64,000 nucleotides of DNA from Daucus carota subsp. sativus (GCF_001625215.2 NC_030385.2:36543598-36607597); one strand, 5' to 3'. Positions 11,329 through 26,281 are shown, numbered from the stretch's first letter. The notes: generated from the letters alone by a model not told the origin. Numbers and translations are program-made.

Positions 11329-14300
11329 TCACTGTTCAGGAGGACTAGTACTATTACCCACTTCTTGCAGAAGTAGAGATTGTTCTTGGGATTGTTTAGA
11401 ATCCTCTTGCTGCTGCTGTGGTTTCAAATGCTCTTGTTGCTGCTCCAATGGAGGTGGTGGCGTCAGAGATTCCAACTGTACAGGCTCCTCTAACCACTGT
11501 ACAGCACCACCAGGACCTACGCAGGGCAAGCTATTTGAAGAGTAAATGTGGTCTGTCCCTGGCCGAACAGGGGGCAGTGACTCAATGGTGAGAGGTGGAG
11601 TGCCAGCGGAATCAATTGGTGTTGCAGGATTAGACATGCTGGAATCAGACACCTGATCCAATGCCTTCAACTGAGGAGTACTGGCAGAAAAGTCAGCTGA
11701 CATTACATTAGCCACATCAACACAGCTAGGAGCTGCAGCAGATGAAACAGCTTGAGATGAACTATTAGTGGGGTGCAGGCTGGTGTGAGTTTCTCTAGCT
11801 TGAACTCTGTTTGACTGGTCAGAGGTTACTTGACGATTTGGTTGAACCAATCTTTGAACAGCTAACTGAGGTTGATTAACTAACTTTGGGAGAGCCTGTG
11901 ACTGTTGGCGCTGCTGCTGGTTCGGTGGAACAGCTTGACCAGAAGTAGATGTAAGACCAGCTACTGGTAAAACACGATTCTGATTGCTGTTTTCAGAATG
12001 AGAACGAGTTTGTTGGTGCTGCTTTGATGACGTGGTTTGACCAGAATACAACACTTGCTGAGGTTGTGGCTGATGAGATATATGGGACGACAACTGCTTC
12101 TGATTGTGCGAATGTGACTGATGTTGCACTTGTGACTGATGCCGCTGTTGGGGGTGCTGCCTACCAGACTGCTGTAACTGCAGTTGCTGAGAATGCCGCT
12201 GCCGCTGCTTGCCCACTTGATTGGTCGACCCACTGCCACCAACTCGTGGGTTCCGTGCAACACTGTGTGGTGGAATGTGATGTTTCTGTTGGATCTGCGA
12301 TATTGGACTCATTGAGGATGACGTCGTCAGTGGTGGTAGTGATACCTGTGGAGAACTAGTTTGTGACTGGGAACTATTTTGTGGAGATGATACTGCTAGC
12401 TGAGGCTGTGCTGGGACAGGTGGCATTAGAGAATTTGACGCTGCAAACTGTTGCTGCTGGTGCTGTTGCAATAAACGCTGCTGCTGGATATGTCTCTCTT
12501 TAGCTATACGAATGGCAAGGGCTTGCTGCTGAGCGTTGCTTGCAAGGTTCGGTCCTCGAAGATGCGGATGATGAGAATTAGTAAGCACATGCGAGTGTTG
12601 GGTTGACATTGGATGCAGCTGCTGGTGATGGAGTGGGTATGATGGGACAGAAGGGGCAGCCGACTGATTAGAGAACGAGGAATTTAATCCACCATATGGA
12701 GTTATTCCTTGGCTATTTCCCTGTGAAACCTGCATCTGAAGCTCCGGAATCATCATCTGCCTTTGATGTTCCACGTTCTGAGTAGGCTACAATAGTAATA
12801 AAAATATTGATAAGAATTTACCATTTCCACATCTTATAGTCAAAAACACATAGCAACACAAAACGACAATATAAAAAAACCATAAGAAAAGCAGAAACAA
12901 ATGATTATCTAAAGCAAAGTCTGATGCACGAGAAAAAACTTGCAAACTGTTAAACAAGATGACAACATAAATAAGTTCAACATTACATATTTGTAAAGGA
13001 ATATAGTATGATAAATTGCTATGATATTTGCATATTCAGCGCATTGTCCTATAAGACCTCACATTACATATTTGTAAAGGAATATAGTATGATAGCATTA
13101 TTCACAAAGTGCATCTTTCTCGCTACTTCAAGTCATGTGACAGCTCACTCTATCGACATGTGTCAAAATCAAATTCAACATGGACGAGTGTCTGACAAAA
13201 CTAGACCTACACGATATTATCTTTTATCTGCGCCTCAACCCTCAAAATATATTGTCCCCACTTTTCTGTGACTGTCCTTTAGATTTCACAATTATAAAAT
13301 ATGTGGCTGACAATGACCTTACATTACAACGAGCATTTGAAATCAGGCATGTTATTTCCATTGCCTAATGCCAAAAAATGAACTAGCTTTATTAGTCTGA
13401 TCAAATTTTCAATTGAGAAATTGCAATTTCTTTGCACCGCTATGTTCACAAGACGAAACTTTTCTTTTAAACTGTCCAGTTAACCCTACTAGAGCCTATC
13501 TGGAAATATTGGTTCTAGTTCTTTGCTACTGTGCAACGGCTCCTGGTGCCACAAGCACCAGTACACCTTAGGCTGGGAGTGTTTTACTAGCAGACCGTAT
13601 AGCCTTATCCCCGTCTATGGGTATTTTAGTGATAGGTTCCATAGGAGCAGTACGCTCACAAAATCCTCTACGGATTCGATGTAACTGCACCTTTCAGCTA
13701 CATGCCGAGCGATCTCTTAAAACAGATTTGTCTATCACAATGTCTTGTTTATGGACACCTCTTGCACGTCCTTGAAATTGAAGTTCGTGAATCTCCAAGT
13801 GGCTATCTACAAAGTCTAAAACCTTTAATTTCTTAGTTATCTCACTACAATTATAACTTTATCATCTCACCTTGGAATCCTCGTCTAATATATGATACCA
13901 TCTGAAGATAGGACATGCCATGATCCAGATCTTCAATACTCCTTGTAAGCTCACCTATACTATATGCAAATTAAAATAAGCTTCAGACTTATTCTCAATA
14001 AAGCCAGCACGTATGATAAATTCCGTAGGTCACAATTTAGTTGTCCGACTCCTCTCTTTCTCTAATACCTAACTACTGACTTCCGAAGCAAATCTTTTTA
14101 GAGGACGCTGAAGGGGACTAGAGGCACAGTGTAAATTAGCAAGAATCTGTGGCAAACAGTATCTTCTTTTCCGAGATAAAGCACTATAGTGACCTTAATG
14201 AAAAAGCCCCCAATTAATAATTCAGATTGTTAGACTATCATATCATGTATCACAGCCTTATAAATTGAAAAGCATTTTGATATACGAATATGTAGAAACA

Positions 14301-15795
14301 CATTTCTGAGATCAGGAAAATACTCGATAACTCACCCGCATCATATGCATAGGATCATGAGGTCTCATCATAGAGTTTCCTTGACCAGCACCAGGACTGG
14401 AGTGAATATTAACAGGGTTTGGCACTGCCATCATGCCAGAGGGATGCATGCTGCCAGGACCAACCATGTTTGATGAGGCAACACCTTGAAGTCCTGGTCT
14501 CTGCATCTGCATGCTTCTATTCAATCCATTAGGAGAGCCGACACCATTACCACTACTTAGCATGCGAACACCACGATCAGTTCCTGGATGTACCCCAGAA
14601 ACAGGCATATTGGACTGCTGAAAGTTTCTACCAGATATCATTTGACTGTACTGTTGCAGTCTCTGCTGCTCATCAGTTGATATAGATACAGATTTCGCGA
14701 TGCCAGGTCTACCATCCCTGAAGCAGAATACAGAGATATAATCATAAAACTCAAAACAAAACACTTACAAAATATATAACAAATACATTTTTATATGAAT
14801 ATTACCTAACAGAAGCATTGATTTGACTAGATGCTGACGAGAAATTACTCCCAGGAACAGCACTTGTGGATGTCACACCAGAAGCAGGAAGCATTGGTGC
14901 AACATTACCCTGATTTGAATTTGGTAACATACTAGCATTAGGGCTTTGATAACCGAGGGAAAGAACATCTGGACTGGAAGCAGTTGCATCGCACAGATCA
15001 AGAGGCCTATAATGGGAAATATTATAAAGAGAGTTATTAAGATTAATTGTGCCATTATAGAAGGAAAAATAGATACATAAATTTGAAAATGTTAACCTAG
15101 TATACATGATACAAACTAGACAGACTTACGTCAGGACAGGCCCTCCATCCAAGTTATTTGGGCAGACTTGAGACAGCGCATATGTATGAGAATTGTGGGG
15201 TTGCTGGAGATGCTTTGGATCCTAGAGATCATTCAAACAAAGTCCAAGATAAACAGAATGACATAAATGGGCAGCGGTTATTTTTTAATGATCTGTTTCT
15301 TTTTTGGTATTGGTCAATTACAAAAATATAATTAGGCACACCCCTATGCCTTCACTGAGAATCAAACTCACTTCCTCTGTTACCAAGAAAAAATGGGTAT
15401 ACACTGGACTACAATACTAGAAATCAGGAAAATATTCATTATTTGATAAAGCTTAAGTTAATTAATTCAGACATTTCCATTCTGAATGACCGACTTCACA
15501 AGAAATATAGTTTCATGATACAAAAAGCCTTCCTATCTTTATCTATAGTATCAGCTGTGCATTGTGTTGACTTATAAAAATATAGATGATACATTTTTCC
15601 AATCTCTAGCAAAGCAAGAAGATATATAGAGCACGAAATAAATTCTTCAAATCGACATCAAATATTGTAGAACTGAATTAAGTTCAAGAAAACTCCTTAG
15701 ATATATAGCATGACAGCACTAACTATGCAACATAACCCCCTATTTTTTTTCAACCACATTCACCAAATATAAAAGAGGACAATAGAAACCTTACG

Positions 15796-15829
<34 letters not shown>

Positions 15830-18800
15830 TATGTTGGTAACTTAAAATTTTTCATAGCATAAGTCAGGTAAATCCCTGAAAATTACCGTTTCAATTTAAA
15901 TAACAGATCAAACAATAGGCAAGGGATATACAAATATAAAATGCAAAATACTTCTCTAAATAGGCCGACCTGTGCCCTTCTATGATGCTGTTTTTTCCCA
16001 ATTGCTGTAATTTTTTCTAAATGTGATTTGATAGTATCCTCTTCCATTGGTCCCTGCAAACGTTGAAACAACTGTCTCGCACTACCCTGTATAACATGCA
16101 GGATCACCAGTTACTACCAACATCAAGGTCAAATAATTTTAAGGAACCAATGAAATACTTTTTAGAGAAAATTGCCTTTGGGATTCCAGGTAAAGTAGAG
16201 CGATATGGTCGAGATGACCCTGAATCATCAGCACTATCCGCCCCCTCGCCACCAGGGCTATCCATTACAACCTTGTGACGCTCCTTGCATTCTTTAGGGT
16301 TGCGGAATATGCACTTTATATGAAAATAATTAAGTACATTTTCAGACAAAAATTATATGTGATGGACAAAGAATATATGTATCTGGTCCTACACATAAAA
16401 TATCCGAATAGTGAACCATGGATGTGTCAAACTGTCAATACCGCAAATATACTATAAAATAAAAGCATGGAACTCATCCTGCACCCAAGATGTTGAGGAG
16501 CGGAAACTAAACACAGAATTCGTGAAAAGAAATGGCTACCTTGAATTTCAAAGTGCTGTTAAAAGCATCACTGACGAGATCCCAGTTCGGACCCATGTCA
16601 TGGACGAGAACAACAAGGGCCTATATAAATCACAGCAGATAGTATTATAAGGTATTTGTCTATCGATACATAAGCTTCGACCATTAAACAACATACAAAA
16701 ACTAAGAAGTAATAATAATAATAATAATAACACACCTGGTCTTCAAACAGTGACCATGAAGTTCCCGGACCTGTCTGTCCAGATGCTGTCTGCAACATTT
16801 TGTTTATTTTGATTATAACTATATGACACTCAGATAAAAGTAGATTAAGAGGAAGAGTAAAAGTTGTAATCTGCATGTCATTCTCTTTAAATTACCTTCA
16901 GTCCTTTCATTTTCCTACCCCGGTCCCGGCCACCCAGCATTTTGATAAACTTATTTGGGTTAGGCATGTTACTCATTTGGGAAGCCACAGGGGAAGAGAG
17001 TGAACAATTCACAGGAGCGACATTGTCAATCGAATTATCCAGTGACTGCTTAATTAACTTTGGTTTTTTACCAATATGATGACCATATAAACCTTCAGAA
17101 AACATGGAGGTGTTAGGATAAAGATAAGTTACAAAGTAAAGTATCATTAACATTTCTTTTCTTTTCTTTTTTGAAAAGTACCATTGGTTCCATTTGATTC
17201 AAACTGATGACTCTCCGATCTCCTTTTATAACTATCTCTCTGCATCACGATGGACAAATAAGTTTGGTCAATATATAAAATTAGATATCGATACATCAGC
17301 CATATGCTAGCGTAGTTTATTGTCAATTATGGAGCAAAGCAAGACCAATTTAAGTAGCATCATGTTATTTGCAAAACATCCAAACAGTTCATAGGCAACT
17401 GCTAGATAAATTCAAAGGTCAATATAAAAGGATATTGTCCCCGCAAGGGAAGCATCTTTGCACATGCAGCATTAATATATAGCTATCAAATATATTAACT
17501 TCCTACAGACCTAGACCCAGGTGATCAAAAGATCTCTAAAGCACAAATGGGATAGCTGATGTTTTTCATTATCTGTGTCAGGTTTTAGTTTGACGCAATT
17601 GGCAAATGGAATTTGATTTTGGGGAGGAAAAATATCAGATACGAAAAATATTTAAGCAAGGTTGGACCAAATATTTATAAGAAATCAGTTTATATTGTTA
17701 ACTTATTATTATTTACATATTACAAAAGAACTTTTATACAACTAGCCATATATACTAAAGGAAACTAATATCGACTGTCCGAAACTTTAAAAAAAAAAAA
17801 AAAAAAATTTATGACTTCGCCAAGGAATAAATTTAAGAATCAAGCAGTATCAAACTATCATATACATATTGTTGGATTCACTTATCCAATACATGTTAAA
17901 CGATTCACTTGCTATTCCGATATATCGCTTACTAGCCTTTACCCATTTGGTTTTTAATCTTTTAGTGATTTTCAGAAGACACAGAAATCTATCCTTGCAT
18001 CATTTTCTTACAGCATCTTGTAGAGAGAGAAGTGAACTTAAGATGTGGTTCAAACAAAGAAATAACACCGACTGAACATAATAAATTGGATAAGATATGG
18101 AATGAAGTTGTATTGGATGATATAGACTGGAGCACAGAAACGGCATATCAAAAGATGTGAGAAGATTACATGGACAGAAAATTTAGTTGACCAGAGATGG
18201 GGAGAAAGGGTGACATAGATTGTGGAAGGTGAACAATTTTGCAGATAAGAACAAGGTTGATATCTCCAACCACCATCTTACTAACTGAACCAGAAAGCCT
18301 ATCAAGAAGGCCCTGCATAAGTTCAAGCAGCTATTTTTTTTTTCTTTCAGCCTCTTAATCCACATAAGCTTATCTCGATCTAATGCATGATGTGAAGAAT
18401 AATTCTCTCTCTACATAACTTGCTGCGGATCCCAGGCTCCTAAAGTAATACACCCTTACATTCAAACTATTGTTACCAGTGAAATTCCAAGAAAGAAGAG
18501 ACATGGGGGAAACATCACAAAACCCCAAACCAATGACATATTACTAGCCAAAGCAAAACCAATAAAACATCAAACCAATGTCAAAAAGATGGGAGTTATT
18601 TAGTGCAAAAAAAAAAAATGGGACTTAGAAGATACAGCTACATTTCACAGCAAAAATCTTAAAAATCTGAAATCTGACATTCTTAAATCCAAATTTTACA
18701 TGTACAAACAGTACCTGTTGTCCATTTATCTACTAGGTCTTTCTGTGAAATACTAATTTCGCCTAGTTAGGAAGTAGAACTATCACCAGGTAATTTACAT

Positions 18801-21800
18801 TTCAGATCGGTTGTATGATGCAAAAACCACAAAATACCGAACAGACAAACAATATATTACCTGCTCATCCTGGAAATTGGAATTAGACCTCCAATTGTGC
18901 TCATATGTTGAACCCTGAAACAGACATGCTCCACTGAATAATAATAAAACAGACAAGGAGACTTAACAGGAAAACGTTATGCTAAGAACAAAAGAGGGGA
19001 TGAAGTCTTCCCCAATTATTTTTCAGACTGTAGTATACCAAATTTTTTGTCTTCTTTTTCTTTTTAGGTCTATGTGATACTTCAGAGTCGAATTGTGGTT
19101 GCCTATCAAAGTTACGTACAGACTCCACCTCCATATTATTGAGCACAACGGATCCACCATGCAAAACATTCTGATCATCTTGAAAAGAGTTCGTATCACC
19201 ACTAGAAGCATCTGTCTTGCTTGGTGCCTGAAGACAGCCGTGAGCTCCTGCATTAAAAGGACTTAAAACTCTCTGCCGTGAAGCTGTTCGCATTCGCTTT
19301 GTTGGAATTGAGCCATTATCAGCGTCGGAGGTCCTTTTTCCAGTTAAAACAGATCGATGGTTTCCGGATTTGTTTTCATTGGATTGCATAAATGGTGAAT
19401 CAGATACCATGTCATATGATTTAGCTGCAAATCCCTTTATTAAATGTCTCTTTTTTTTCTGCTCCAGTTTAGATGGCCTGCTGTTCACAAAGGCTCCAGG
19501 CAAATAAAATGTGTTTGCGTCTCCTTCATCCTCTTCCAAGGCGTTCTCTCGGGAATCATAATCTATAAAAGTTACTGACTTGTTAAAATACATAAAGAAC
19601 ATATAACCAATTACAGATAAATTGCATTTAGTCTCCCATTACCTGCCACGGCATCATAACCAGATGTCTCCACTTCTTCTTGCATGCAAATGCCAGTTTT
19701 CTAAGGACGTTGACCATAAGAAAACAATTAACGTGATCAATATATTGAAGTAAGCCATGACAGTAAGCTGAAGGGAATATGATAAAACCAATATTACAGT
19801 TACTTGTGACGATTATACATTAGAGGGCATGAAACTCTGCATAATATGAAGAAAAACTTGATAAAGCATAAACGGGTACAGTACCAAAATAGCAATGTTA
19901 TTTAAACAGTGGCAATCTTTTTTCCAAAATGTTCCTTCCACAGTCCCACTCCAGGTCTTACATTTACATCTAAGAAATTACTTTACTGTAAATCAAAAGC
20001 GTGAAGGGAACAGTGGGCTGGCAGTCAACTAGACAAAATATGCAAATAATACAAGTCCTTCAGAAATGACAACCAACAATATAAAAACAAATATGCCGTA
20101 ATAGTAGTATACTACCCCATTGTGATGTTGATAATAAGCCTGTTAACAAATGCATATGCAAATATATAAATGTCAGCAAAAACCTAAATTGAACATGTCT
20201 GGAATCAAGTGACAAGAAAAAAAGATGCATACTATAGATTTGACTATTAAATAAAAAAGAAGCGAAAGAGTTGAAAAATTCACCCACATTACTCTAGTAA
20301 TTTTATTTTTTTTTTGACGAACATTACTCTAGTAATTAGATTATAGTATTTTACCAAAATACCCATCCCTGTTGATATGTACTACTACAGTTGCAGAAGT
20401 ATCTAACACCACCTACCATCCCTGTTGACATGTACTACTACAGTTACAGAAGTTGCTAACACCACCTATCTATATATGCAATAACATAGGAATACATATA
20501 TATGTGTGCATACACACACACACACACACACACACGTATATTTCAAACATTATGATAGTATATATAACTATATATTGACATATAAGTTGATTTCATAAAC
20601 AGACAAACAATACTTCTCTCTTTCTGTCTTTTCTATGGATGAATCAACCAGAAGCACATAAAGGAGACAAGGCTATCATAACTTTCCAGTTAACCAATAA
20701 GATGCATTAGTTGTAAGCAATATGTCTACTACCTCCAATTGCAGTAAGTAGGATTCGATAGATTTCTTGTAGATTTGCATTGCACCAGCAGGAACTGAAT
20801 AAAAGAGGTTCTCCTGAACAAAATGAAGATATAGATGTCAACAAGAAACATATATTAGAACCATCTGAGTATTAACTACATTATAGGTTAGATCCTGAAT
20901 AATGCCTACGCTGCAAAAATCAATCTGTCAATTACAGTTCTTATGTTACAAATAGCATTAACTAGTGGCCCATACTTCTGTTAAGTGATCTTTCCATGAC
21001 ATGTCCACAACACCCAAATTGGATATAATAGGAGTAGCAGCTACTTCTGCTTGGACATATTGAACAGTGGAGCTATTATATTGTAGAAATCTCAATGCAT
21101 ATCCCTGAACTGCATGTCCAAAATCATTGCCAGGCTTTTGAAACTCCCGCTCTTTGCTCATCTCCTGCTCTTTGCTCATCTCCTGCCGCACCACCACAGA
21201 TAGCAAGACCGTTATCAGTAGTCCCGTATATATTAACCCCAAGATTTCCTCAAAAAAGATAAATGTCAATTTTTAAGCTCAATACTACGCTATTGACAAA
21301 GAAGCGATTCTCACATAGGAGGCAAGTGTACACAAAAAGACACTGATCAAACATATAAAGGAATTCCACGAATAGACAACAAATATTCTAGATTTACAAT
21401 GTCATGTCACTGCTAGATGCTAATTACAAAAGTTTTTAAATATATTATATAGTTTAATTGCTGATCATATATAAAGCCATGGTTAAAAATTTTGAAAAAC
21501 TGGTATACAAAGCTGCAGATAGTCCTTTTTATCTTTAAAATCCAACTAAGTTAAAACCAATCAGCAAATACCATACACAGGCATATTTTCGGGAGATCAC
21601 AGCTGGGCATTTGATACTTGCACTATTCCAGAAATATTTACAAAAACCAGGCTAGGGTTCTTATTTCCTCTACAGCTTCACTAGGGTTTCCACCTAGGTA
21701 ATGCCTGTACAGCTTAACTGAAACCTACAAAGCATGTATAATTAACTCATTAAATACAATGATTTTCATTTATTTTTGTGTAAACTTAATTCCTTTTCTT

Positions 21801-24800
21801 TTTAAGACATATGGTACCAAGAGTAGCCTTGTGCTGCCTTTTAGATTTTTATATAATTGAATAACGAGAAGCAAGTATTAATCAACACCGATGTATCTCA
21901 AATTTTACATAAAATTCTGGATGCTAGCTTAATATAAAGGTATAGCAATGAAAGAATTCATGTATCGGATCCTCCACTTCTACGTTTGAAGCTTTGTGGA
22001 TTTTTTAGACTGAGGCTTCAACCTGCTTGAAGGGATAATAGAATCACATCAAAAAAAAACATGAAGAAAATTCAAATGAGGAACGCAGAACCTGCAAACT
22101 CTAATATGAACCAAAACAATTTGAGACTAATGTTGCAAATTTTTGTAAAAAGGAAGAGATCCAAAAAATGAGTACATAAAACCGATGTTACTGTTATTGC
22201 AAGAATTATTAGGCACGAAACCAGTATAACCTGCAACAATAACTACACGGATGATTTTTCACTCAATCACATAAATGCATATTTATACTAAAGAACAAAA
22301 ATGTGGCGAACTAATATCTGGAACTACCTCTACCAAACACCAAAAATCCATAACAGCTTTGGCCAATCTGCGGGTGACTTGTTTTTGTTCTTCAAATTTT
22401 AATCGCGCAGCAGATGCAGCTTGACAACCTATTTGAGCAGCAGCACTTGTCTTCCAAAGTCGCTCCTAAAAGTAATTAAAAAGATATAACATGAGTAGAT
22501 GAGAAGAAATTACAAATTAAAAGTAATTCTAATTCAAAGCCCGACAGAAGCACCATTGTGGCATTTCAATATGTTAAATAAAAAAAAAAAAAAAAAAAGA
22601 TACAAACAAGAAATGCTTTAAAGTTGCGTCATACCTGTGCAAAATCATTTGCCAACCATGCCATCTCCTCAAGGACAAAATCCCAATGAGATTTTCGGCG
22701 ACTCTCCACACATAATGTATAAACAGATAACTCTGCAATTCTCTTACGTTTAGCCTGATTACAGAACCAAAAATATTTTAGTCAACACGAAGAGAAAGTA
22801 TAGAAAATGTAACAAGGCCAATGTTGTAACCTCTATAACACGAGCTTCTTCCAAAATAGAATCTTCACGCGCCTTCGTTTCCAATTTCAAGTCCTGAGAA
22901 CAAGTTTGTTGCTCTAGGGAAATAGAGGAATCTCTAGGAGGAAACATAGCATCTGGAGTCTCTGGAACACATGTATCTATGGAACAATGAAGTCTACCAG
23001 TATGAGTATCTTTGTTTCCATTGAGGTGATTAGAATCTATAACATTGCCGGGCATTCTCTCGTTCTCTAAAAAAGAAGTTTCTACTTGTTCATTCCCCTC
23101 AATGACCATGAGATTTTTAGCCTTACTTTCTGAATTAGATACTTTTTCATTTAAGGCTTCCTCGTCTCTTAACAAGGAACCAATTTCTTGGCTGTGACAG
23201 GAACTGTTGTTGACATTGGCAGCATCACATATATTGTCAACTTTGGTAACATTGTTATCCTCAGCTGACTTGGTACTTTCCATGTTTGTTGGCTCCCCAG
23301 ATTCTAAAGCATCTTCTTTAGTACATCCATTTGAGCCAATACTTTTTAAGTTGGTAAGAATTTCATTATCTACAATTCCATTTACCTGAAGACCAGCTTT
23401 GGAGCCAGATGTTTCCAAATCTGAACCCTTCGCCTCAAGTACTCCATTCTTATTACCGATTTCATTTAATGGATCTTTTCCATCACCTATACTCCCACCA
23501 AACCTATTGATTAGACTACAAGTGTCTTGAACTTCATTATTAGCTATATTAAGAGATGGGTCACATTCCTGACCTACAGAGATCTGTTCACTTCCCGCTT
23601 GAGATTCAGGTTTTGAGAGAACCGTTTCATTCTGAGTTCTCTGAAACTCAAATTCCATAATTTGATTGTGTCGGCTGTCTTGCATATTTTCTGAAGCACT
23701 ACGATCTATCTGGGCATTAGTAAGACCTACATTGGGCTGGGCAACAGTTGATTCTGCAGCATTTCCCCCATCCAATTCCATATCTATCTGGAGCTTATAC
23801 GGTTCTTCCTTGGGAATAATGATACAATTTGGACTTGTTGGATTCATATTTGAATTTGAAGAAATCATATGGTCCTTCTGGTTGTCCGCATCAACTGTCC
23901 CTTTTACCACCTTAGGCACATGAAGAGAAGATAAAGCAGTACGAGCGCTTGAAGATGACATAACATCTGTAGAATTTGATCGAACTACAACACGGTTTGG
24001 ACGTGATCTGTTCCTTCGCTCATACGCTTTCTTTGGGAGCCCAAATGCAGTAGACTCATCTGATTCTTTGGCATGTTGACCTCCGACCAACTGTGAAGAC
24101 TGTTCAAAAGGACCAACAGTACCCCGACTGGATCGTAACAAACTTCTTTCACCTTTGGGAATACCATTCTCCTTGATAAATAGCATAAGATTATCAGCAC
24201 TATTAGGGTCATTCACCGAAGGAGCTCTAGGTCTACCACTACTTTCGTCAGAATCCCCTGGAGGTGAAGCAGCCAATGCAAAACTACCTTTTGTTTCACT
24301 GCAATAACAGCATATTTATACTATATGCATCAACGTGTAGTAATCATCACACACAAGCAAGGGATACATGCTACAACAGATAAGTTTTATTATGATATTA
24401 TTGAAGCCTCTTAATTTACATGGCAAAAATTTATAAGAAAATTTTTGGTGATATGCCAAATCTAGAAAAAATACTTTCACCAATATAACCTTGCAACAGA
24501 TTAGCGAAATGACAAACAAAAGTAACTGTGGACTTGAAAATTAAATATATCCTCTAAAATAATATAATAACCCACGATCAGCTCATGCAAAGCTATTGAA
24601 TAAACCAAAGCAGTGGTATCATTTTTTTATCATGTTCTGCCTTAAGAAATTGGGAACAAAGATAATATGATAATGGTAAGGTATAGTATGATATTTTAAA
24701 TATGTTAAGATATGATTGGAACATTCCAACATAGAAAGTGTTAAGAAAGAAATGGGATGGAGACAGTATCATTTAAATCATTTGAACTCGTATTTAAGTC

Positions 24801-26281
24801 ACCCTGTCAAGTCAAAAGTTTATAAACAGGAACCTTTAATACATGGCAAATAAACTCATCAGGTGCTGATGTAGCATCTGATGGACTTGAAAGAAGAAGA
24901 AAAATGAAAAATACTAAGACTACTTCTTCTGTCATGTCAAACATAAAGTATATGTCTATCTGTATCTATACCCTATTATCACCACCACAAATATATAATA
25001 ATAACTCAAATTCCATGTGTTGATAGTAATACAGATAAGACTATACTTGATCTAATAGTTTTGAATCCAATCATCAAACCCTAACCAAGCTAGGTCAGAT
25101 CTTCACAACACCACCTATCTTCAAATTTAGTTAGACTTCCCACTATTAACGTGTACAATTGTAACATAAATGGTGTTAATTAAGATAATACATATACTTT
25201 ATTGTGTTTGTTCAGGTAATTGATTTTATTTGAAAATCTCTTTCTCCTTTTAAGTGGGAGTGAAAGCTCCGCAAGCTGCCCCCTCACTCTATAGATAATG
25301 GATGGAAATGCCTGCCGTGATCAATGCGAAATTAATCGAGATGGGGTCATAGTTCGATTGGAAACGCATAAGTAAGAGGAAATGGGACATGGTTCCAAAT
25401 ACTTTCACTAAATATTAAATATAATTGTAAAGAGTTTAATTCAAATTTGAAAATTGGCCAATAATGATTTCAGAAATTGATAAGAGAAATGAGAAGATCG
25501 AACAAAAAGAGGAAGAAATCAGACTGAGTATTACACACAAATATGTATAAGTGTACACACATTGTATTTCAGATTTATATTTTTTTTAAGCTTGTTTGTC
25601 TGCTATGTCGGCGTATCAGTTTACTTGACAGGTGTTAACATCTTCCATCATAAAATTTTAGATTAAACCAAAAGACATATATATATATATATGTGCTCAC
25701 GTAATTTATTTAGATGATCCCCTGTTTACATAATTGACGAGAGTAATATTTAGGTGTGACTTAAGTGAGCACATTGACACTTAACCCTTAAAAGAAATAC
25801 CTGATCACAAACTGCTCAGGATGTTGATCTGTCAAGGAAGTAGACTGAACACTAAGTGAAGCGGCATTCTCAGTCCCAGTTCTAAAGTCCAGAGGATCAC
25901 CACCCTGCAAAAAGATAATGTTACTCACAGCAATCCAATACTTGTTAAAAGATTCTAGCGCTAAGCTAATCTCTAATGCTTACTTGCTCAAGAAACTCCA
26001 ACTGTCTTCTTGCTTGCTCGTAACAAACATAATGCTGACTGTTAAGAGTAACAACAGCTACTTTATAAATCATTGTTTCCATGTATAATAACTAACTAGC
26101 ATATTTCACTTGATAACAGAAGTAAAATGCCACAATACCTTAGTTCTACTTTTGTCTCCTCGATGTCTGTTTGATTTGAAGAAAGGTCATTACTAACACC
26201 ACCTTTGTGGTTTACAACAACTCCCATAGAATCTATACAAGCATTGACAGAAACAGGAAGTTCTGGACTACATTCATGCAT
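11329..26281 (-). CDS. EAF1B: Chromatin modification-related protein EAF1-like (HSA/SANT)
   Basis: Scaffold subunit of the plant NuA4 histone H4/H2A.Z acetyltransferase complex (family knowledge); nuclear. Model of 21 exons, high to low: 26281-26139, 26038-25984, 25904-25801, 24298-22831, 22754-22635, 22465-22328, 21182-20976, 20813-20733, 19700-19643, 19562-19039, 18914-18861, 17239-17182, 17092-16896, 16789-16736, 16620-16540, 16313-16176, 16086-15970, 15221-15130, 15006-14806, 14717-14336, 12786-11329. These sum to 5730 nt (1909 aa plus stop), with every join in frame. The HSA region is about residues 595-675 (exons 5-6, with SHWDFVLEEMAWLANDF). The SANT/Myb region is about 1085-1135, with HDMGPNWDLVSDAF. 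The C-terminal 480 residues are glutamine-rich. The N terminus (MHECSPEL, then YEQARRQLEFLEQGGDPLDF) matches EAF1A/B. Intron 16 is GC-AG. Symbol A versus B is uncertain. Confidence 0.93.
12981..13094. repeat. 33-bp direct repeat in EAF1 intron 20
   Basis: Two identical 33-bp copies start at 12981 and 13062 (81 bp apart), beginning CATTACATATTTGTAAAGGA. They lie in the 1549-bp intron between exons 20 and 21 and have no coding meaning. That intron also holds a less AT-rich stretch (about 13430-13760) with no recognised content. Confidence 0.8.
15798..15826. repeat. (CA)n microsatellite
   Basis: Uninterrupted CA dinucleotide run of about 14 units in the EAF1 intron between exons 17 and 18. Confidence 0.95.
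16087..16175 (-). other. Probable GC-AG intron in EAF1
   Basis: Exon 16 ends CCAAAG and is followed by GCAATT. The acceptor is TATACAG before GGTAGTGCG. Joining at the GC donor gives LPGIPK-GSARQLFQRL, the form I recall from EAF1 homologues, and keeps the total model in frame. The nearest GT donor (AAAAA|GTATTT) would break the frame. A GT at GAT|GTTGGT would keep frame but add about 21 residues. Confidence 0.7.
16710..16730. repeat. (AAT)n microsatellite next to a splice donor
   Basis: About seven AAT units, 5 bp inside the donor end of the 115-bp EAF1 intron between exons 14 and 15. Confidence 0.9.
20362..20467. repeat. Tandem duplication, 2 x 53 bp
   Basis: Two adjacent 53-bp copies (20362-20414, 20415-20467), each starting CCATCCCTGTTGA, with a few mismatches, in the EAF1 intron between exons 8 and 9. 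A (CA)n run follows at 20512-20535. Confidence 0.85.

Noticed and set aside
12024..12359. Plus-strand 111-codon open frame inside the EAF1 last exon
   Set aside because: It is antisense to the glutamine-rich coding exon, which leaves long open frames on the opposite strand by composition. No recognisable product.
15798..20535. CA repeats considered as CRISPR-like or satellite arrays
   Set aside because: Simple dinucleotide microsatellites without spacers; plant nuclear introns.
22759..22830. Extension of EAF1 exon 4 frame past GAG|GTTACA
   Set aside because: The extension loses similarity, while splicing to AAACGTAAGAGA at 22754 restores the HSA region in frame.
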